Origin: an uncultured Clostridia bacterium
GTDB lineage: Bacteria; Bacillota; Clostridia; Oscillospirales; Acutalibacteraceae
Assembly (NCBI GenBank): GCA_946493765.1
Contig: CAMMAZ010000011.1
Location: 1-50,633, forward strand
DNA: 50,633 nucleotides
Direction: 5' to 3'
Each line of letters opens with the position of its first letter. Position 1 is the stretch's first letter. Below the pieces are notes generated by a model. It made no database searches. It worked only from the letters and a program-made list of their open reading frames with translations, and had not been told where the DNA came from. Made by a program: the position numbers and the translations under genes. Below are positions 24,141-32,966 of the stretch, in pieces.

Positions 24141-26048
24141 TTAGATCGTTTTATCCGCGACTTCCTTGCATGCGTTTTCGATAAACTTCTCGATCGGAAC
24201 CGCGCCCAGATCTCCATCTTTGTGGGAACGCACCGAAACGGTTCCGCTTTGCGCTTCCTTGTCGCCGACGATCAGCATGTAAGGAATCTTTTGCAGCTGC
24301 GCCTCCCGGATCTTGTATCCGATTTTTTCGTTGCGGTCGTCCAGCGACACACGCAGTCCCGCCGCTTGCAGCTGTTTTTTGATGGCGTTGGCATGATCGA
24401 GCAGCCGTTCGGAGATCGGCAGCACCCGCACCTGTTCCGGTGCTAACCACATCGGAAACGCGCCTGCAAAATGTTCGATCAAAATACCGATAAAGCGTTC
24501 GATCGAGCCGAACACAACCCGGTGGATCATGATCGGGCGGTGCCGTTCACCGTCTTCGCCGATATATTCCGCTTCAAAGCGCATCGGCAGTTGGAAATCC
24601 AGCTGAATGGTGCCGCACTGCCAGGTCCGGCCGAGTGAATCCTCCAGATGAAAATCGATTTTCGGTCCGTAAAACGCGCCGTCGCCTTCGTTGATCACAT
24701 AATCCAACTGCATTTCATCCAACGCCTTTTTCAGACCGTTGGTCGCGAGTTCCCAGTCTTCGTCGCTGCCGATGCTGTTTTCCGGTTTGGTGGACAGTTC
24801 CACATGGTATTTAAAGCCGAACAGGTTATAAACCTCATCGATCAGCTTCACCACACCCTTGATTTCATCGGTGATCTGAGATGGCATCATAAAGATATGC
24901 GCGTCGTCCTGTGTAAAGCAGCGCACACGCATCAACCCGTGCAGCGCACCGGATTTTTCATGGCGATGGACCAGACCCAGCTCGCCCATGCGAATCGGAA
25001 GGTCGCGGTAGGAATGCAATGTCGATTTATAGACCAGCATACCGCCCGGACAGTTCATCGGTTTAATGGCAAAATCGGTGTCGTCGATCACGGTGGTATA
25101 CATGTTTTCCTTATAGTGATCCCAGTGACCGGAGGTTTCCCACAGCTGACGATTGAGCATCATCGGCGTGGAAATTTCCACATAACCTTCTCTGGTGTGG
25201 ATCTGCCGCCAGTAGTCGATCAAGGTGTTTTTTAAAATCATGCCTTTTGGCAGGAAGAAGGGGAAGCCGGGACCTTCGTCGGTCAGCATGAACAGACCGA
25301 GTTCTTTACCCAGTTTGCGGTGATCGCGTTTTTTAGCTTCCTCCAGCCGTTCGAGATACGCGTCCAGATCAGCTTTTTTCGGAAATGCCGTGCCGTAGAT
25401 CCGGCAGAGCATCCGGTTGTTTTCGTTTCCGCGCCAATAGGCCCCGGCAACGGAGGTAAGCTTGAACGCCTTGATGGGGGAGACAGTCATCAAATGCGGG
25501 CCGGCGCACAGATCATAGAATTCACCCTGCCGGTAAAAGCTGATCTCCTCGCCTTTATCCGCATGCTCTTTGGCAAGCTCCACTTTGTAGGGCTCGCCGT
25601 CCGCTTCCAGCTTTTGCAGCGCCTGATCCGGCGGCAGCATAAACTTTTCGAGCGCATAACCCTCTTTGACGATTTTTTTCATTTCCGCTTCGATTTTTTC
25701 AATATCTTCGGGGGTAAACGGTGTCTCAACGTCAAAATCATAATAAAAACCATTGTCAATCGCGGGACCGATCGCTAACAGCGCGTTGGGATACAAACGT
25801 TTGACCGCCTGCGCCATGACATGGGATGTGGTGTGCCAGAACGCTTTTTTGCCGTCTTCCTCTTCAAAGGTTAAAATCGACAGTTCACAGTCGTCGGTCA
25901 AAACGGTGCGCAGATCGCAGACCTCGCCGTTCACAGCGCCGGCACAGGCGTTGCGGTATAATCCCATGCTGATCTCTTTGGCAATATCGGCAATGGACAT
26001 GCCGGATTCAAATTCGCGGACGTCGCCGCCCTTTAATGTGATTTTCAT
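24141..26048 (-). CDS. thrS: Threonine-tRNA ligase
   Basis: A class II aminoacyl-tRNA synthetase of 635 residues, full length. The order is TGS domain (1-60), editing N2 domain with the [16 protein letters not shown] metal-type motif (about 70-90) and the second-half Cys/His region YDLCAGPH, then the catalytic core with zinc ligand in [27 protein letters not shown] and the [16 protein letters not shown] motif 3 region. The C-terminal anticodon-binding domain starts near [12 protein letters not shown]. The ATG at 26048 was chosen because the TGS domain begins there and the upstream open frame runs through the T-box leader. Expression is governed by the T-box at 26080-26345. fhs and ferritin follow on the same strand. 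Confidence 0.97.
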   Translation of the reverse strand: MKITLKGGDVREFESGMSIADIAKEISMGLYRNACAGAVNGEVCDLRTVLTDDCELSILTFEEEDGKKAFWHTTSHVMAQAVKRLYPNALLAIGPAIDNGFYYDFDVETPFTPEDIEKIEAEMKKIVKEGYALEKFMLPPDQALQKLEADGEPYKVELAKEHADKGEEISFYRQGEFYDLCAGPHLMTVSPIKAFKLTSVAGAYWRGNENNRMLCRIYGTAFPKKADLDAYLERLEEAKKRDHRKLGKELGLFMLTDEGPGFPFFLPKGMILKNTLIDYWRQIHTREGYVEISTPMMLNRQLWETSGHWDHYKENMYTTVIDDTDFAIKPMNCPGGMLVYKSTLHSYRDLPIRMGELGLVHRHEKSGALHGLMRVRCFTQDDAHIFMMPSQITDEIKGVVKLIDEVYNLFGFKYHVELSTKPENSIGSDEDWELATNGLKKALDEMQLDYVINEGDGAFYGPKIDFHLEDSLGRTWQCGTIQLDFQLPMRFEAEYIGEDGERHRPIMIHRVVFGSIERFIGILIEHFAGAFPMWLAPEQVRVLPISERLLDHANAIKKQLQAAGLRVSLDDRNEKIGYKIREAQLQKIPYMLIVGDKEAQSGTVSVRSHKDGDLGAVPIEKFIENACKEVADKTI

Positions 26049-26079
26049 GCCTTTTTGTTCCTTTCCTTTCAAAAATAAA

Positions 26080-26345
26080 AGCTTCATCCCCACATGGCTT
26101 TCACGCCAGCGGGATGAAGCTGAATACTCCACGGTTCCACCCGGATTGCAATAAAAATTGCCGCTTTTAAAACTCCTTAACGCGGAAAACGGCACGCCTT
26201 AACAGAAAAACAGGTTCTTTTTCGGCGGCAGCTGCAAGGGCGGTACGTTCAAAACCATTTCATGCGGTTTTTGCAGCAAAATAAACCGCTCTCTGGAATG
26301 AAATCGCAGTGTTTTCAACGCTTCCTTGTCAATGCCTTTTACTTT
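26080..26345 (-). promoter_or_regulatory. Threonine T-box leader of thrS
   Basis: Read on the minus strand, a long Stem I contains the AGAGAG motif after the 7-bp stem ATTTCAT/ATGAAAT and, on its 3' side, GTACCGC, whose ACC at 26244-26242 is in the specifier position and encodes Thr. Further on is the T-box bulge GGGTGGAACCGTGGAG (26142-26127). The competing terminator is AGCTTCATCCC (26121-26111) with GGGATGAAGCT (26090-26080), followed by TTTATTTTT. Uncharged tRNA-Thr would stabilise the antiterminator and permit transcription of thrS. Confidence 0.93.
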
Positions 26346-26351
26346 TCTTAC

Positions 26352-26380
26352 ATGATAACATTAAAAAAAACGTTTGTCAA
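26352..26380 (-). promoter_or_regulatory. thrS promoter
   Basis: -35 TTGACA (26380-26375), 17-base spacer, -10 TATCAT (26357-26352) on the minus strand; the transcript would begin near 26345, at the foot of T-box Stem I. Confidence 0.8.
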
Positions 26381-26418
26381 TCTCTTTTTAAAAATTATCA
26401 AAAAAGAATAAAAAATTA

Positions 26419-26447
26419 TTGACAAACGATAATTTTTGTGATAAGGT
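26419..26447 (+). promoter_or_regulatory. Promoter of the DUF2975-XRE-DUF4173 cluster
   Basis: -35 TTGACA (26419-26424), 17-base spacer, weak -10 TAAGGT (26442-26447). The ten bases TTGACAAACG (26419-26428) are an exact inverted copy of those at the thrS promoter (26371-26380), 38 bases apart. Confidence 0.55.
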
Positions 26448-26471
26448 ATAGGCAGAAAAGGAGATGGTGGT

Positions 26472-26921
26472 ATGTGGAATTCCAAACGTTCATTGATTTT
26501 GTCACTGTTTTTTACTTATCTGTTTTTAGGTGTTTTGCTGGCGTGTCTTTTCTTTGCACCGGTGATTCTGCGTTGGTTTGTCCAGCAGTATAACCGAACC
26601 CAGACGACTTATTATGCGCTGGTCACTGTTTTTTACACGGCAGTTGTTCCGGCGGGCGCCGCGCTTTTATGTTTGCTGCAGCTTTTGAGGAATATCATGA
26701 AAGATCAGCCGTTTGCAGGGAAAAATATCACCTACATTCGCGTGATTTCCTGGTGTTGCTTTGTTGTGTCGGTGATTTTTTTCGTTTCCGCATTTTTCGA
26801 TTTGCCGGTTTTTGTTTTTATTGCGGTCATTACCGCCTTTGCCGGATTGATTCTGCGTGTGGTCAAGAATGTGTTTGCAAGCGCGGTGGAAATCAAAGCG
26901 GAAAACGAACTGACGGTATAG
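26472..26921 (+). CDS. DUF2975-like four-helix membrane protein, 149 aa
   Basis: An integral membrane protein with four predicted helices: about 9-32, 47-68, 88-108 and 112-132. The cytosolic loop between helices 2 and 3 carries LLRNIMKDQPFAGKNITYIR, the conserved block of the DUF2975 family (F-x-x-x-N-x-x-x-I/L-R). Function is unknown. As usual for this family, a very small XRE regulator follows directly (16 bases), as with yoaS-yozG in Bacillus subtilis. The start ATG has AAAAGGAGATGG upstream. The gene has its own promoter facing away from thrS. Confidence 0.8.
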   Translation: MWNSKRSLILSLFFTYLFLGVLLACLFFAPVILRWFVQQYNRTQTTYYALVTVFYTAVVPAGAALLCLLQLLRNIMKDQPFAGKNITYIRVISWCCFVVSVIFFVSAFFDLPVFVFIAVITAFAGLILRVVKNVFASAVEIKAENELTV

Positions 26922-26936
26922 CAAAGGGGAGGACAC

Positions 26937-27146
26937 ATGAAAATCATTGTGAATTTGGATGTCATGATGGCGAAACGAAAAATTTCGTCCATTGAATTAG
27001 CGGAGAGAATCGGGATCACGCAGGCGAACCTGTCGATTTTAAAAACCGGAAAGGCAAAGGCGATCCGTTTTTCCACATTGGAGAGCATCTGCAAGGAACT
27101 GCAATGTCAGCCCGGCGATCTTTTGCAGTTTGTTGACGACGAATAA
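26937..27146 (+). CDS. Short XRE-family regulator, 69 aa (YozG-like)
   Basis: A single helix-turn-helix domain with almost no extra sequence. It begins IIVNLDVMMAKRKISSIELAERIGITQANLSILKTG, with the recognition helix in TQANLSILK, and ends with the LESICKELQCQPGDLLQF block of the YozG group. GGGGAGG stands before the ATG. It is flanked by the DUF2975 and DUF4173 membrane proteins and is probably autoregulatory for this cluster. Proteins of this group have few known targets. Confidence 0.88.
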   Translation: MKIIVNLDVMMAKRKISSIELAERIGITQANLSILKTGKAKAIRFSTLESICKELQCQPGDLLQFVDDE

Positions 27147-27159
27147 AGGGGTGTTTTTG

Positions 27160-28698
27160 ATGTTAACACAACGAAAGACGGCTGTTTTCGATAACAGAGA
27201 TATCGTTTTTATGCTTTTGTTTCTGATTGGGTCTATCGCCGCAGTTAATTTCAGTTTTTTCGGCGGTTTTAATCTGGGATTTACGATCAGCTATCTGTTT
27301 TTTGCGATTTTATCTTTATTTTATATTTCATTTCAAACTTTCCGATACACAGGCTTTTCATTGTTTTGCCTGCTGTGTGCCGTCTTATTGGCACTATCCT
27401 TTGGCCTGCATGCAAATATGCTGATGAAATGGATATCATTTTGTGCCATCATTGTTCTCACGGCAATTTTTCTAAGTTTGTCGATGGGCACGGTAAAGTA
27501 CGGTGCGGACTCTTATTTGTTTTTTGTCGATCTTTTAAAAACCGTTTTTGTTGTCCCAACTGTTTTTATTGGCGAAACAGTTGAAAGCTTTTTGCAGAAA
27601 TGCCGGAAGAAGAAAGATAAAAAATACGGATTTGGCGTGGTAGTCGGTGTTTTATTGGCTATTCCCGTGCTTTTGATCATTGTGCCGTTGCTTGCCAGCG
27701 CGGACGATGCCTTTCGCGGTTTTTTAAGTTATGTTGCAGTTGATTTTTCGGGGGAAGGCATTATTTCTTTGGTTTTCGGATTTGTTTTATTTCTTTTTTT
27801 GTTTTCCATGGCGTTTGCCTATCGCAAAGGGCTGACAAGAAACGAAGTGACGCAAAGAACCGGCGTGCTGGAGAAACGACACGATGCCAATCCGGCGATG
27901 ATCAACACATTTTTAGCGCTGATTTCCTTTGTTTATGTCGTCTACTTATTTTCACAGCTGGCTTATTTTGTCAATGCTTTTTCCGGCATTTTGCCGGCGA
28001 ATTACTCGCTGTCGGAATATGCAAGAAGCGGTTTTTTTGAAATGGCTTTTTTATGCGCGGTCAATTTTCTGCTGCTTTTTATAACGTTATTTTTCACAAA
28101 ATATAAAAACGGAAAACGCCTGCTGTCGACCCGGTTACTCGCGACGTTTATCTGTGTTTTTTCCCTGTTTTTGTGTTGCAGCGTGTTTGCAAAACTTTTC
28201 ATGTATATCGACCGCTATGGCATGACGCCGCTGCGGGTTTATACCTTGCTCTTCACATTGTTTTTGACACTTTTGTTTTTATTGGCGATTGTCCGGCTTT
28301 ATGTTGTGCGGATACCATATATCAAAATCGCGGCTGTGTCCGCGGCAGTTTTATGCGTTGCAACGGCGTTTGGCAATGTCGATGGAGTGATCGCCCGTTA
28401 TAACGAAAACGCCTACCAGTCGGGCAGCATCGAAGAATTGGATGTCGCGCTGTTAGGGGATTTATCAGATGCCGCCGTTCCGGTTTTGGTTCGTCTTTTA
28501 GATGAGGATGATCAAAATTTAGCACAGTCCGCAGCGGAAGTTTTAGCACAAAAGGCAGAAAAGTATTTTGTGATGCAGAACAAAAACTTTATTATTGAAA
28601 GGGAAGATGAAGATTTTCGCAGCTATAATCGTGTGAGGCAACAGGCCAAAGCATTGATTTTAGACAATTGGGAAAAAATACAGGAGCTGCTAGTTTAA
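27160..28698 (+). CDS. DUF4173/DUF4153-type polytopic membrane protein
   Basis: A 512-residue protein with about ten to twelve hydrophobic helices over residues 20-410, then a soluble C-terminal tail of some 100 residues. The signature NYSLSEYARSGFFEMAFLCAVN (here given in parts: SEYARSGFFE and its helix) belongs to the DUF4173 family. The tail includes a HEAT-repeat-like stretch, VPVLVRLLDEDDQNLAQSAA, and ends in a charged helix. The ATG at 27160 follows AAAGGGGTG; it is 13 bases after the XRE stop, so all three genes form one operon. Function is unknown. A role as a membrane sensor or transporter controlled by the XRE protein is a guess. Confidence 0.78.
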   Translation: MLTQRKTAVFDNRDIVFMLLFLIGSIAAVNFSFFGGFNLGFTISYLFFAILSLFYISFQTFRYTGFSLFCLLCAVLLALSFGLHANMLMKWISFCAIIVLTAIFLSLSMGTVKYGADSYLFFVDLLKTVFVVPTVFIGETVESFLQKCRKKKDKKYGFGVVVGVLLAIPVLLIIVPLLASADDAFRGFLSYVAVDFSGEGIISLVFGFVLFLFLFSMAFAYRKGLTRNEVTQRTGVLEKRHDANPAMINTFLALISFVYVVYLFSQLAYFVNAFSGILPANYSLSEYARSGFFEMAFLCAVNFLLLFITLFFTKYKNGKRLLSTRLLATFICVFSLFLCCSVFAKLFMYIDRYGMTPLRVYTLLFTLFLTLLFLLAIVRLYVVRIPYIKIAAVSAAVLCVATAFGNVDGVIARYNENAYQSGSIEELDVALLGDLSDAAVPVLVRLLDEDDQNLAQSAAEVLAQKAEKYFVMQNKNFIIEREDEDFRSYNRVRQQAKALILDNWEKIQELLV

Positions 28699-28715
28699 CA
28701 GCTCCTGTATTTTTT
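28678..28715 (+). terminator. Terminator overlapping the DUF4173 stop codon
   Basis: ATACAGGAGCTG (28678-28689) pairs with CAGCTCCTGTAT (28699-28710), followed by T5. The 5' arm is coding sequence and the stop codon TAA (28696-28698) lies in the loop, a compact arrangement. Confidence 0.85.
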
Positions 28716-28804
28716 AAAAACCAAAACTTGTCGGTTGTTTTTGGATAACGGATGCAGTTGCATTCACAGAGTCGTTATTTGAAACATTGCACAAAGCGCT
28801 TATT

Positions 28805-31357
28805 TTAAGGTGCAGGTTTTTCCTGCAAAAGGTCTTCCAGCGTTTTGCAAAGCAGCTTAAAATCAATGGGTTTGGAAACATGTGCGTTCATGCCTGCCGC
28901 TGTTGTGGCGGCGATATCCTCAGCAAACGCATTGGCAGTCACTGCGATGATCGGCACGCTCTTCGCGTCCGGACGGTGCAGGGAACGGATGTGTTTAGCT
29001 GCTTCGCAGCCGTCCATTTCCGGCATCTGCATATCCATTAAAATGGCGTCGAATGTGAAAGGCTGTGCGTTTTTAAATTGGTCAACGGCTTCTTGGCCGT
29101 TCCAGGCCTGTGTGACGGTCATGCCGTTCATACTGAGCATTTCGGTGGTGATTTCCATGTTGACCGCATTGTCTTCCGCTAAAAGAATATGCCGGTTTGC
29201 AAGCATGTTTGTTTGCGGTTCCTGCTGTTTGTTTTCTGCCACTTCATCGTCTGTTGATTCTTCGACAACGGCAAAAGGCAAAATAACGGTGAACACGCTG
29301 CCTTTGCCTTGCTCGCTTTCCACATTGATCTCGCCGTTCATTTGTACAACAAGATTTTTGGTGATGGACATACCGAGTCCTGTTCCGGCGACTTGTCGTG
29401 CTCCAAAGCGCACTTCCCGGCTGTAGGGCTCGAACAGGTGCGGCAGAAAGTCTTTGGACATACCGGCGCCGGTGTCTGCAACTGTAAACTTATAGGTTGC
29501 ATAATCGCCTTTGTCCATCTGGATCACCGAAACGGAAATCGTTCCGTTTTCCGGAGTGAATTTAAAGGCGTTGGACAACAAATTATTCAGAATCTGATTG
29601 ACGCGGAAAGGATCGCCAAGCACCCGACTGTTTTCGAGCTGTACATCGACAATCAGTTGCTTATGCTCGGTCTCCGAACGGAATCGAAATGCCGACAAAC
29701 TGTCTTCCAGACAAGAACGCAGATCAAACTGCTGGTTGTTCAAAATGACCTTTCCCTGTTCCATGCGGGACATATCGAGAATATCGTTAATCAGGTGCAA
29801 AAGCTGTCCGCCCGCTGTGTTGATCCTGGTAAGGTATCCGGCTGTTTTTTTCTGATCATCAATGTTTTTTTGCGCCAATTCGCATAGCCCGATAATGGCG
29901 TTAAGCGGTGTGCGCATATCGTGGGACATGTTGTTGAAAAAAGCCTGTTTTGCCGCTTCGTTTCGCTGCGCGATCTGCAGCGCATCTTCCAAAACCTGTT
30001 GTTCCCGCATTTGCTGCTGCCGTTCCTGTTCGACCTCCCGGAAAGAGAGCACCACTTCATCAGGGGCAAGCGACTCATCGAACAGCACCCGGACGCTGAC
30101 CCAACGATACGTATCGCCGAACCGGCGGAGAAATTCACCGCCAAAATCACGAATACGCTGCCGAACCAGTCTGCGGATGTTTTCACTCGAAAGCTTTTCC
30201 TCGAATTCCCGGAAAGCGTTGGCTTCAATGACCTCACCGGCTATCCGAATTAGATCTGCATAATTGCCGGACGGCGGTATGCGGTCGCGGACATAATCGG
30301 AACCTTTGATCATTTCATAGGTATCCGCCTCGTAATCCACCCGGTACAGTGCATAATAGGAATTTCCCAGTACACGGACAGTTTCATTGGTGCGGTCGAT
30401 TCGTGCTTTGGTCTTCATGTCGCGCCAGGTCATGCCAAGTAGTGCCAGGAAAAACAGCCCGATCATCAATCCGAATATCGCAGAGAACCAGTGCAGATCG
30501 CCCAAAATATTGGAATAGGGAATGGTCACGATCGCATACCAGTCATTGTCCATGCGCGTGTGACAAATCATCCGTTTGTCACCGTCCAGATCAGCGACAT
30601 AAGCATTAAAAGCATCCAATGAGCCGCTATCGATTTTTTCGATCAGCGTTTGTAAATAATCACCTAGCTTCGCATCGGTCAGCGTTAAATCAGTTCGTTT
30701 GTAAATGAGTGAACCGGCGCTGTCGCATAGGAAGAAAGAATCCCCATAGTCAAGATAGTTGGTGTTAAACCGAAAATCAAAGTTTTCCAAGAGAATGTCA
30801 AATGCAAGCACTGCCTGCGCATTCTGGCAGGCTTGCGACATGGTGATGACCGGCTTGTTGTAAATTGCGTCTATGTAAACATCGGTAAAGGTCACCGCAC
30901 CGTCGGCTGCGACAGCATTTTGATACCATTCGGTTGCAGCGGCGTCATAGGCCGCGTCGCCCTCCCAGGGATTCGCGGCAATGATTTCACCTTCCAGTAC
31001 CAGATAAGGGTCGATCGTTCCTTGGCCCAAAACCGCATTTAGACGTTCAAAATAAATGTCCGCCCACTCGATAAGCTCGTCACGGGAATCCCCGTCCGAC
31101 AAACGCCTGTCAACGGAAGTGGTGCCAAAACTCAGCAATGTTTCATAAACGGCAAGCGTTCCGCTTTCCTCTGAAGCATAGTTGCGGGAAAGAGAAATAC
31201 CGGTATCATAAGCATTACGCAACAGGGTGGAACGCAGCAACAGCATGCCGGTCACCGATATGGCAATCAGGATAAAAAAGGCCGTTATGTTGATCCATTG
31301 ACTGCGCAGGATATCTCGCAGCCGAATATGTTTTCTTTTTTTGTTTTTTTTACGCAT
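28805..31357 (-). CDS. Hybrid sensor histidine kinase with C-terminal receiver
   Basis: An 850-residue membrane sensor. After a very basic N-terminus, helix 1 (about 22-42) and helix 2 (about 288-310) enclose a 245-residue external sensor resembling a double-Cache domain. A PAS-like domain (about 330-445) and a coiled coil follow, then the kinase: NNMSHDMRTP with His479, NNLLSNAFKF (591-600), ADTGAGM (627-633) and GTGLGMSI (658-665). A linker leads to a receiver with acidic DN at 729-730 and Asp775 in AILMDMQMPEMDG. The start ATG 31357 has AAGGGAG upstream and overlaps the Hpt gene by 8 bases. The kinase would pass phosphate His479 to Asp775, then to the Hpt protein. The ligand is unknown; Cache domains often bind amino acids, purines or organic acids. 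Confidence 0.92.
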   Translation of the reverse strand: MRKKNKKRKHIRLRDILRSQWINITAFFILIAISVTGMLLLRSTLLRNAYDTGISLSRNYASEESGTLAVYETLLSFGTTSVDRRLSDGDSRDELIEWADIYFERLNAVLGQGTIDPYLVLEGEIIAANPWEGDAAYDAAATEWYQNAVAADGAVTFTDVYIDAIYNKPVITMSQACQNAQAVLAFDILLENFDFRFNTNYLDYGDSFFLCDSAGSLIYKRTDLTLTDAKLGDYLQTLIEKIDSGSLDAFNAYVADLDGDKRMICHTRMDNDWYAIVTIPYSNILGDLHWFSAIFGLMIGLFFLALLGMTWRDMKTKARIDRTNETVRVLGNSYYALYRVDYEADTYEMIKGSDYVRDRIPPSGNYADLIRIAGEVIEANAFREFEEKLSSENIRRLVRQRIRDFGGEFLRRFGDTYRWVSVRVLFDESLAPDEVVLSFREVEQERQQQMREQQVLEDALQIAQRNEAAKQAFFNNMSHDMRTPLNAIIGLCELAQKNIDDQKKTAGYLTRINTAGGQLLHLINDILDMSRMEQGKVILNNQQFDLRSCLEDSLSAFRFRSETEHKQLIVDVQLENSRVLGDPFRVNQILNNLLSNAFKFTPENGTISVSVIQMDKGDYATYKFTVADTGAGMSKDFLPHLFEPYSREVRFGARQVAGTGLGMSITKNLVVQMNGEINVESEQGKGSVFTVILPFAVVEESTDDEVAENKQQEPQTNMLANRHILLAEDNAVNMEITTEMLSMNGMTVTQAWNGQEAVDQFKNAQPFTFDAILMDMQMPEMDGCEAAKHIRSLHRPDAKSVPIIAVTANAFAEDIAATTAAGMNAHVSKPIDFKLLCKTLEDLLQEKPAP

Positions 31358-31715
31358 CGGCAGCTCCCTTTTGAATCGTTTCGCATACTTTCGCAAAAGC
31401 GGGAATGATCATATCCATCAAAGTAACCGCCGTTTCCCAGTCGCCGGCACGAAAAGCAGCTACCTGCCGGGTAAACAGATCGTATAACTGTGTCATCGAC
31501 AGGTTACCGCACACCCCTTTGAGGGAGTGCGATGCGGTGATAGCGGCTGCAAGGTCATGGTTGCTGATCGCCTGCGTCAATTGCGGATAGCTTTCGTCTG
31601 CAAGAAATTTATTTAAGAAGCGATCTAAAAGCGCTTCGTTTCCCATAAACCGTTCCAATGCGTTGTCAACGTCGATTCCCGCATCAGACAGTCTCTTCTT
31701 TTTCAAAGCATCCAT
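31350..31715 (-). CDS. Histidine phosphotransfer (Hpt) protein, 121 aa
   Basis: A small soluble four-helix protein. The phospho-accepting His63 is in ASHSLKGVCGNLSM, the classic Hpt motif, and the flanking helices (DNALERFMGNEALLDRFLNKF and the C-terminal half) fit the fold. It would carry phosphate from the receiver of the hybrid kinase to another receiver. Its gene lies between the HD-GYP regulator (22 bases upstream) and the hybrid kinase (8-base overlap), all in one operon, so the partner is most simply the receiver of the HD-GYP protein. The start ATG at 31715 is preceded by GAAGGGAG. Confidence 0.9.
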   Translation of the reverse strand: MDALKKKRLSDAGIDVDNALERFMGNEALLDRFLNKFLADESYPQLTQAISNHDLAAAITASHSLKGVCGNLSMTQLYDLFTRQVAAFRAGDWETAVTLMDMIIPAFAKVCETIQKGAADA

Positions 31716-31736
31716 TATGGCGTGATTCTCCCTTCG

Positions 31737-32825
31737 CTATTTTTTCTCATACATTTTTGAAAGCTTTTCTTCCACAGAAAAGAAACAGTCAAGCAAATGC
31801 GGATTAAAGCATCCACACTCCCCGTTGCGGATCATTTCCAGGACCTTTTCGCGGGGAAACGCATCTTTATAAACGCGTTTACAGCTCAGCGCGTCATAAA
31901 CGTCTGCTAAAGATACAACCTGTGCTCCAATCGAGATCTCATCGCCTTTCAGCCCGTCGGGATAACCCTTTCCGTCCCAGCGTTCGTGGTGGTGGCGGGC
32001 AATGTCGCAGGCATATTGATAGGCATTGTTTTCTTTGAACTGCGGGATTTTTTCCAGCAGCGATGCGCCTTGCACCGTGTGTGTTTTCATGATCTCATAT
32101 TCATCGGGTGTCAATTTCCCGGGCTTATTTAAAATCGCGTCGGGGATTGCGATTTTTCCCACATCGTGCATAATGGCCGCCAGCGCAATCGAATCGATAT
32201 CCTCCCGGCTTAAACCCCGACCCAGTTCGGTGTTTGTCAAAAGAAACTTTGTGATATCGTGGATGCGATGGACATGTTCGCCGGATTCACCGTTGCGAAA
32301 TTCAATGGCAGCGGCCAAGGATTCGATCATGCCCTGATTCAGTTCAATGATTTTTTGTGCCTGTGCCAGAAGTTCCGATTGCTGGGTTTCCACCACGTTG
32401 CTGAGCCGTTTTCTTGCCTGGAACAATTCGATGACCGACTGCACCCGCCGCAATACCACATAGGGCACGATCGGTTTGCTGATCACGTCCATCACGCCGA
32501 GCCGGTAAGCCTCCTTCATCACGTTATCGCTGGCTTCGGCTGTGATGAGAAAAACGGGAATTTTATCGGGTAGTCCATCCGATTCCAGTTGCCGCAGCAC
32601 GTCGATGCCGTCCATAACGGGCATAACCACATCGAGTAAAACGGCGCAGTATTTCTCCGGAAACGACCGGATCTTTTCCAATCCTTCTTTTCCGTTTTGC
32701 ACCTCTTCCACCACATAAAAAGGGGAAAAAAGATTGTTTAAAATACCGCGGTTGATCTCGTCGTCATCCACGACAAGAAGCGTGTTTTGTGCCGAAACAG
32801 ACTCGGCTTGCAAAGCAGTCAGCAT
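31737..32825 (-). CDS. Response regulator with HD-GYP cyclic-di-GMP phosphodiesterase domain
   Basis: A cytosolic protein of 362 residues. The receiver domain (about 14-135) has the acidic VVDDDE and Asp65 in VLLDVVMPVMDG. A helical linker (140-175) leads to the HD-GYP domain with HD at 220-221 (AIMHDVGKIAIP), HHHERWDGKGYP (278-289) and LADVYDAL (307-314), so the metal-binding residues are complete and hydrolysis of c-di-GMP to pGpG or GMP is likely. It is the first gene of the relay operon, with AAAAAGGAG before the ATG. Phosphorylation via the Hpt protein probably controls its activity. No diguanylate cyclase is in the window. Confidence 0.92.
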   Translation of the reverse strand: MLTALQAESVSAQNTLLVVDDDEINRGILNNLFSPFYVVEEVQNGKEGLEKIRSFPEKYCAVLLDVVMPVMDGIDVLRQLESDGLPDKIPVFLITAEASDNVMKEAYRLGVMDVISKPIVPYVVLRRVQSVIELFQARKRLSNVVETQQSELLAQAQKIIELNQGMIESLAAAIEFRNGESGEHVHRIHDITKFLLTNTELGRGLSREDIDSIALAAIMHDVGKIAIPDAILNKPGKLTPDEYEIMKTHTVQGASLLEKIPQFKENNAYQYACDIARHHHERWDGKGYPDGLKGDEISIGAQVVSLADVYDALSCKRVYKDAFPREKVLEMIRNGECGCFNPHLLDCFFSVEEKLSKMYEKK

Positions 32826-32966
32826 GACGTTTATTGCTCCTTTTTCGGAAAATATGACGCGGAAAAATATTTCAAGTTTCGATCGATGCGCCTATCGATC
32901 ATGGATATACCTCGTTATGAGCATGTAGTAGGCTTTTGCAAGAAATGAAACCATAACTGCCTGTTT

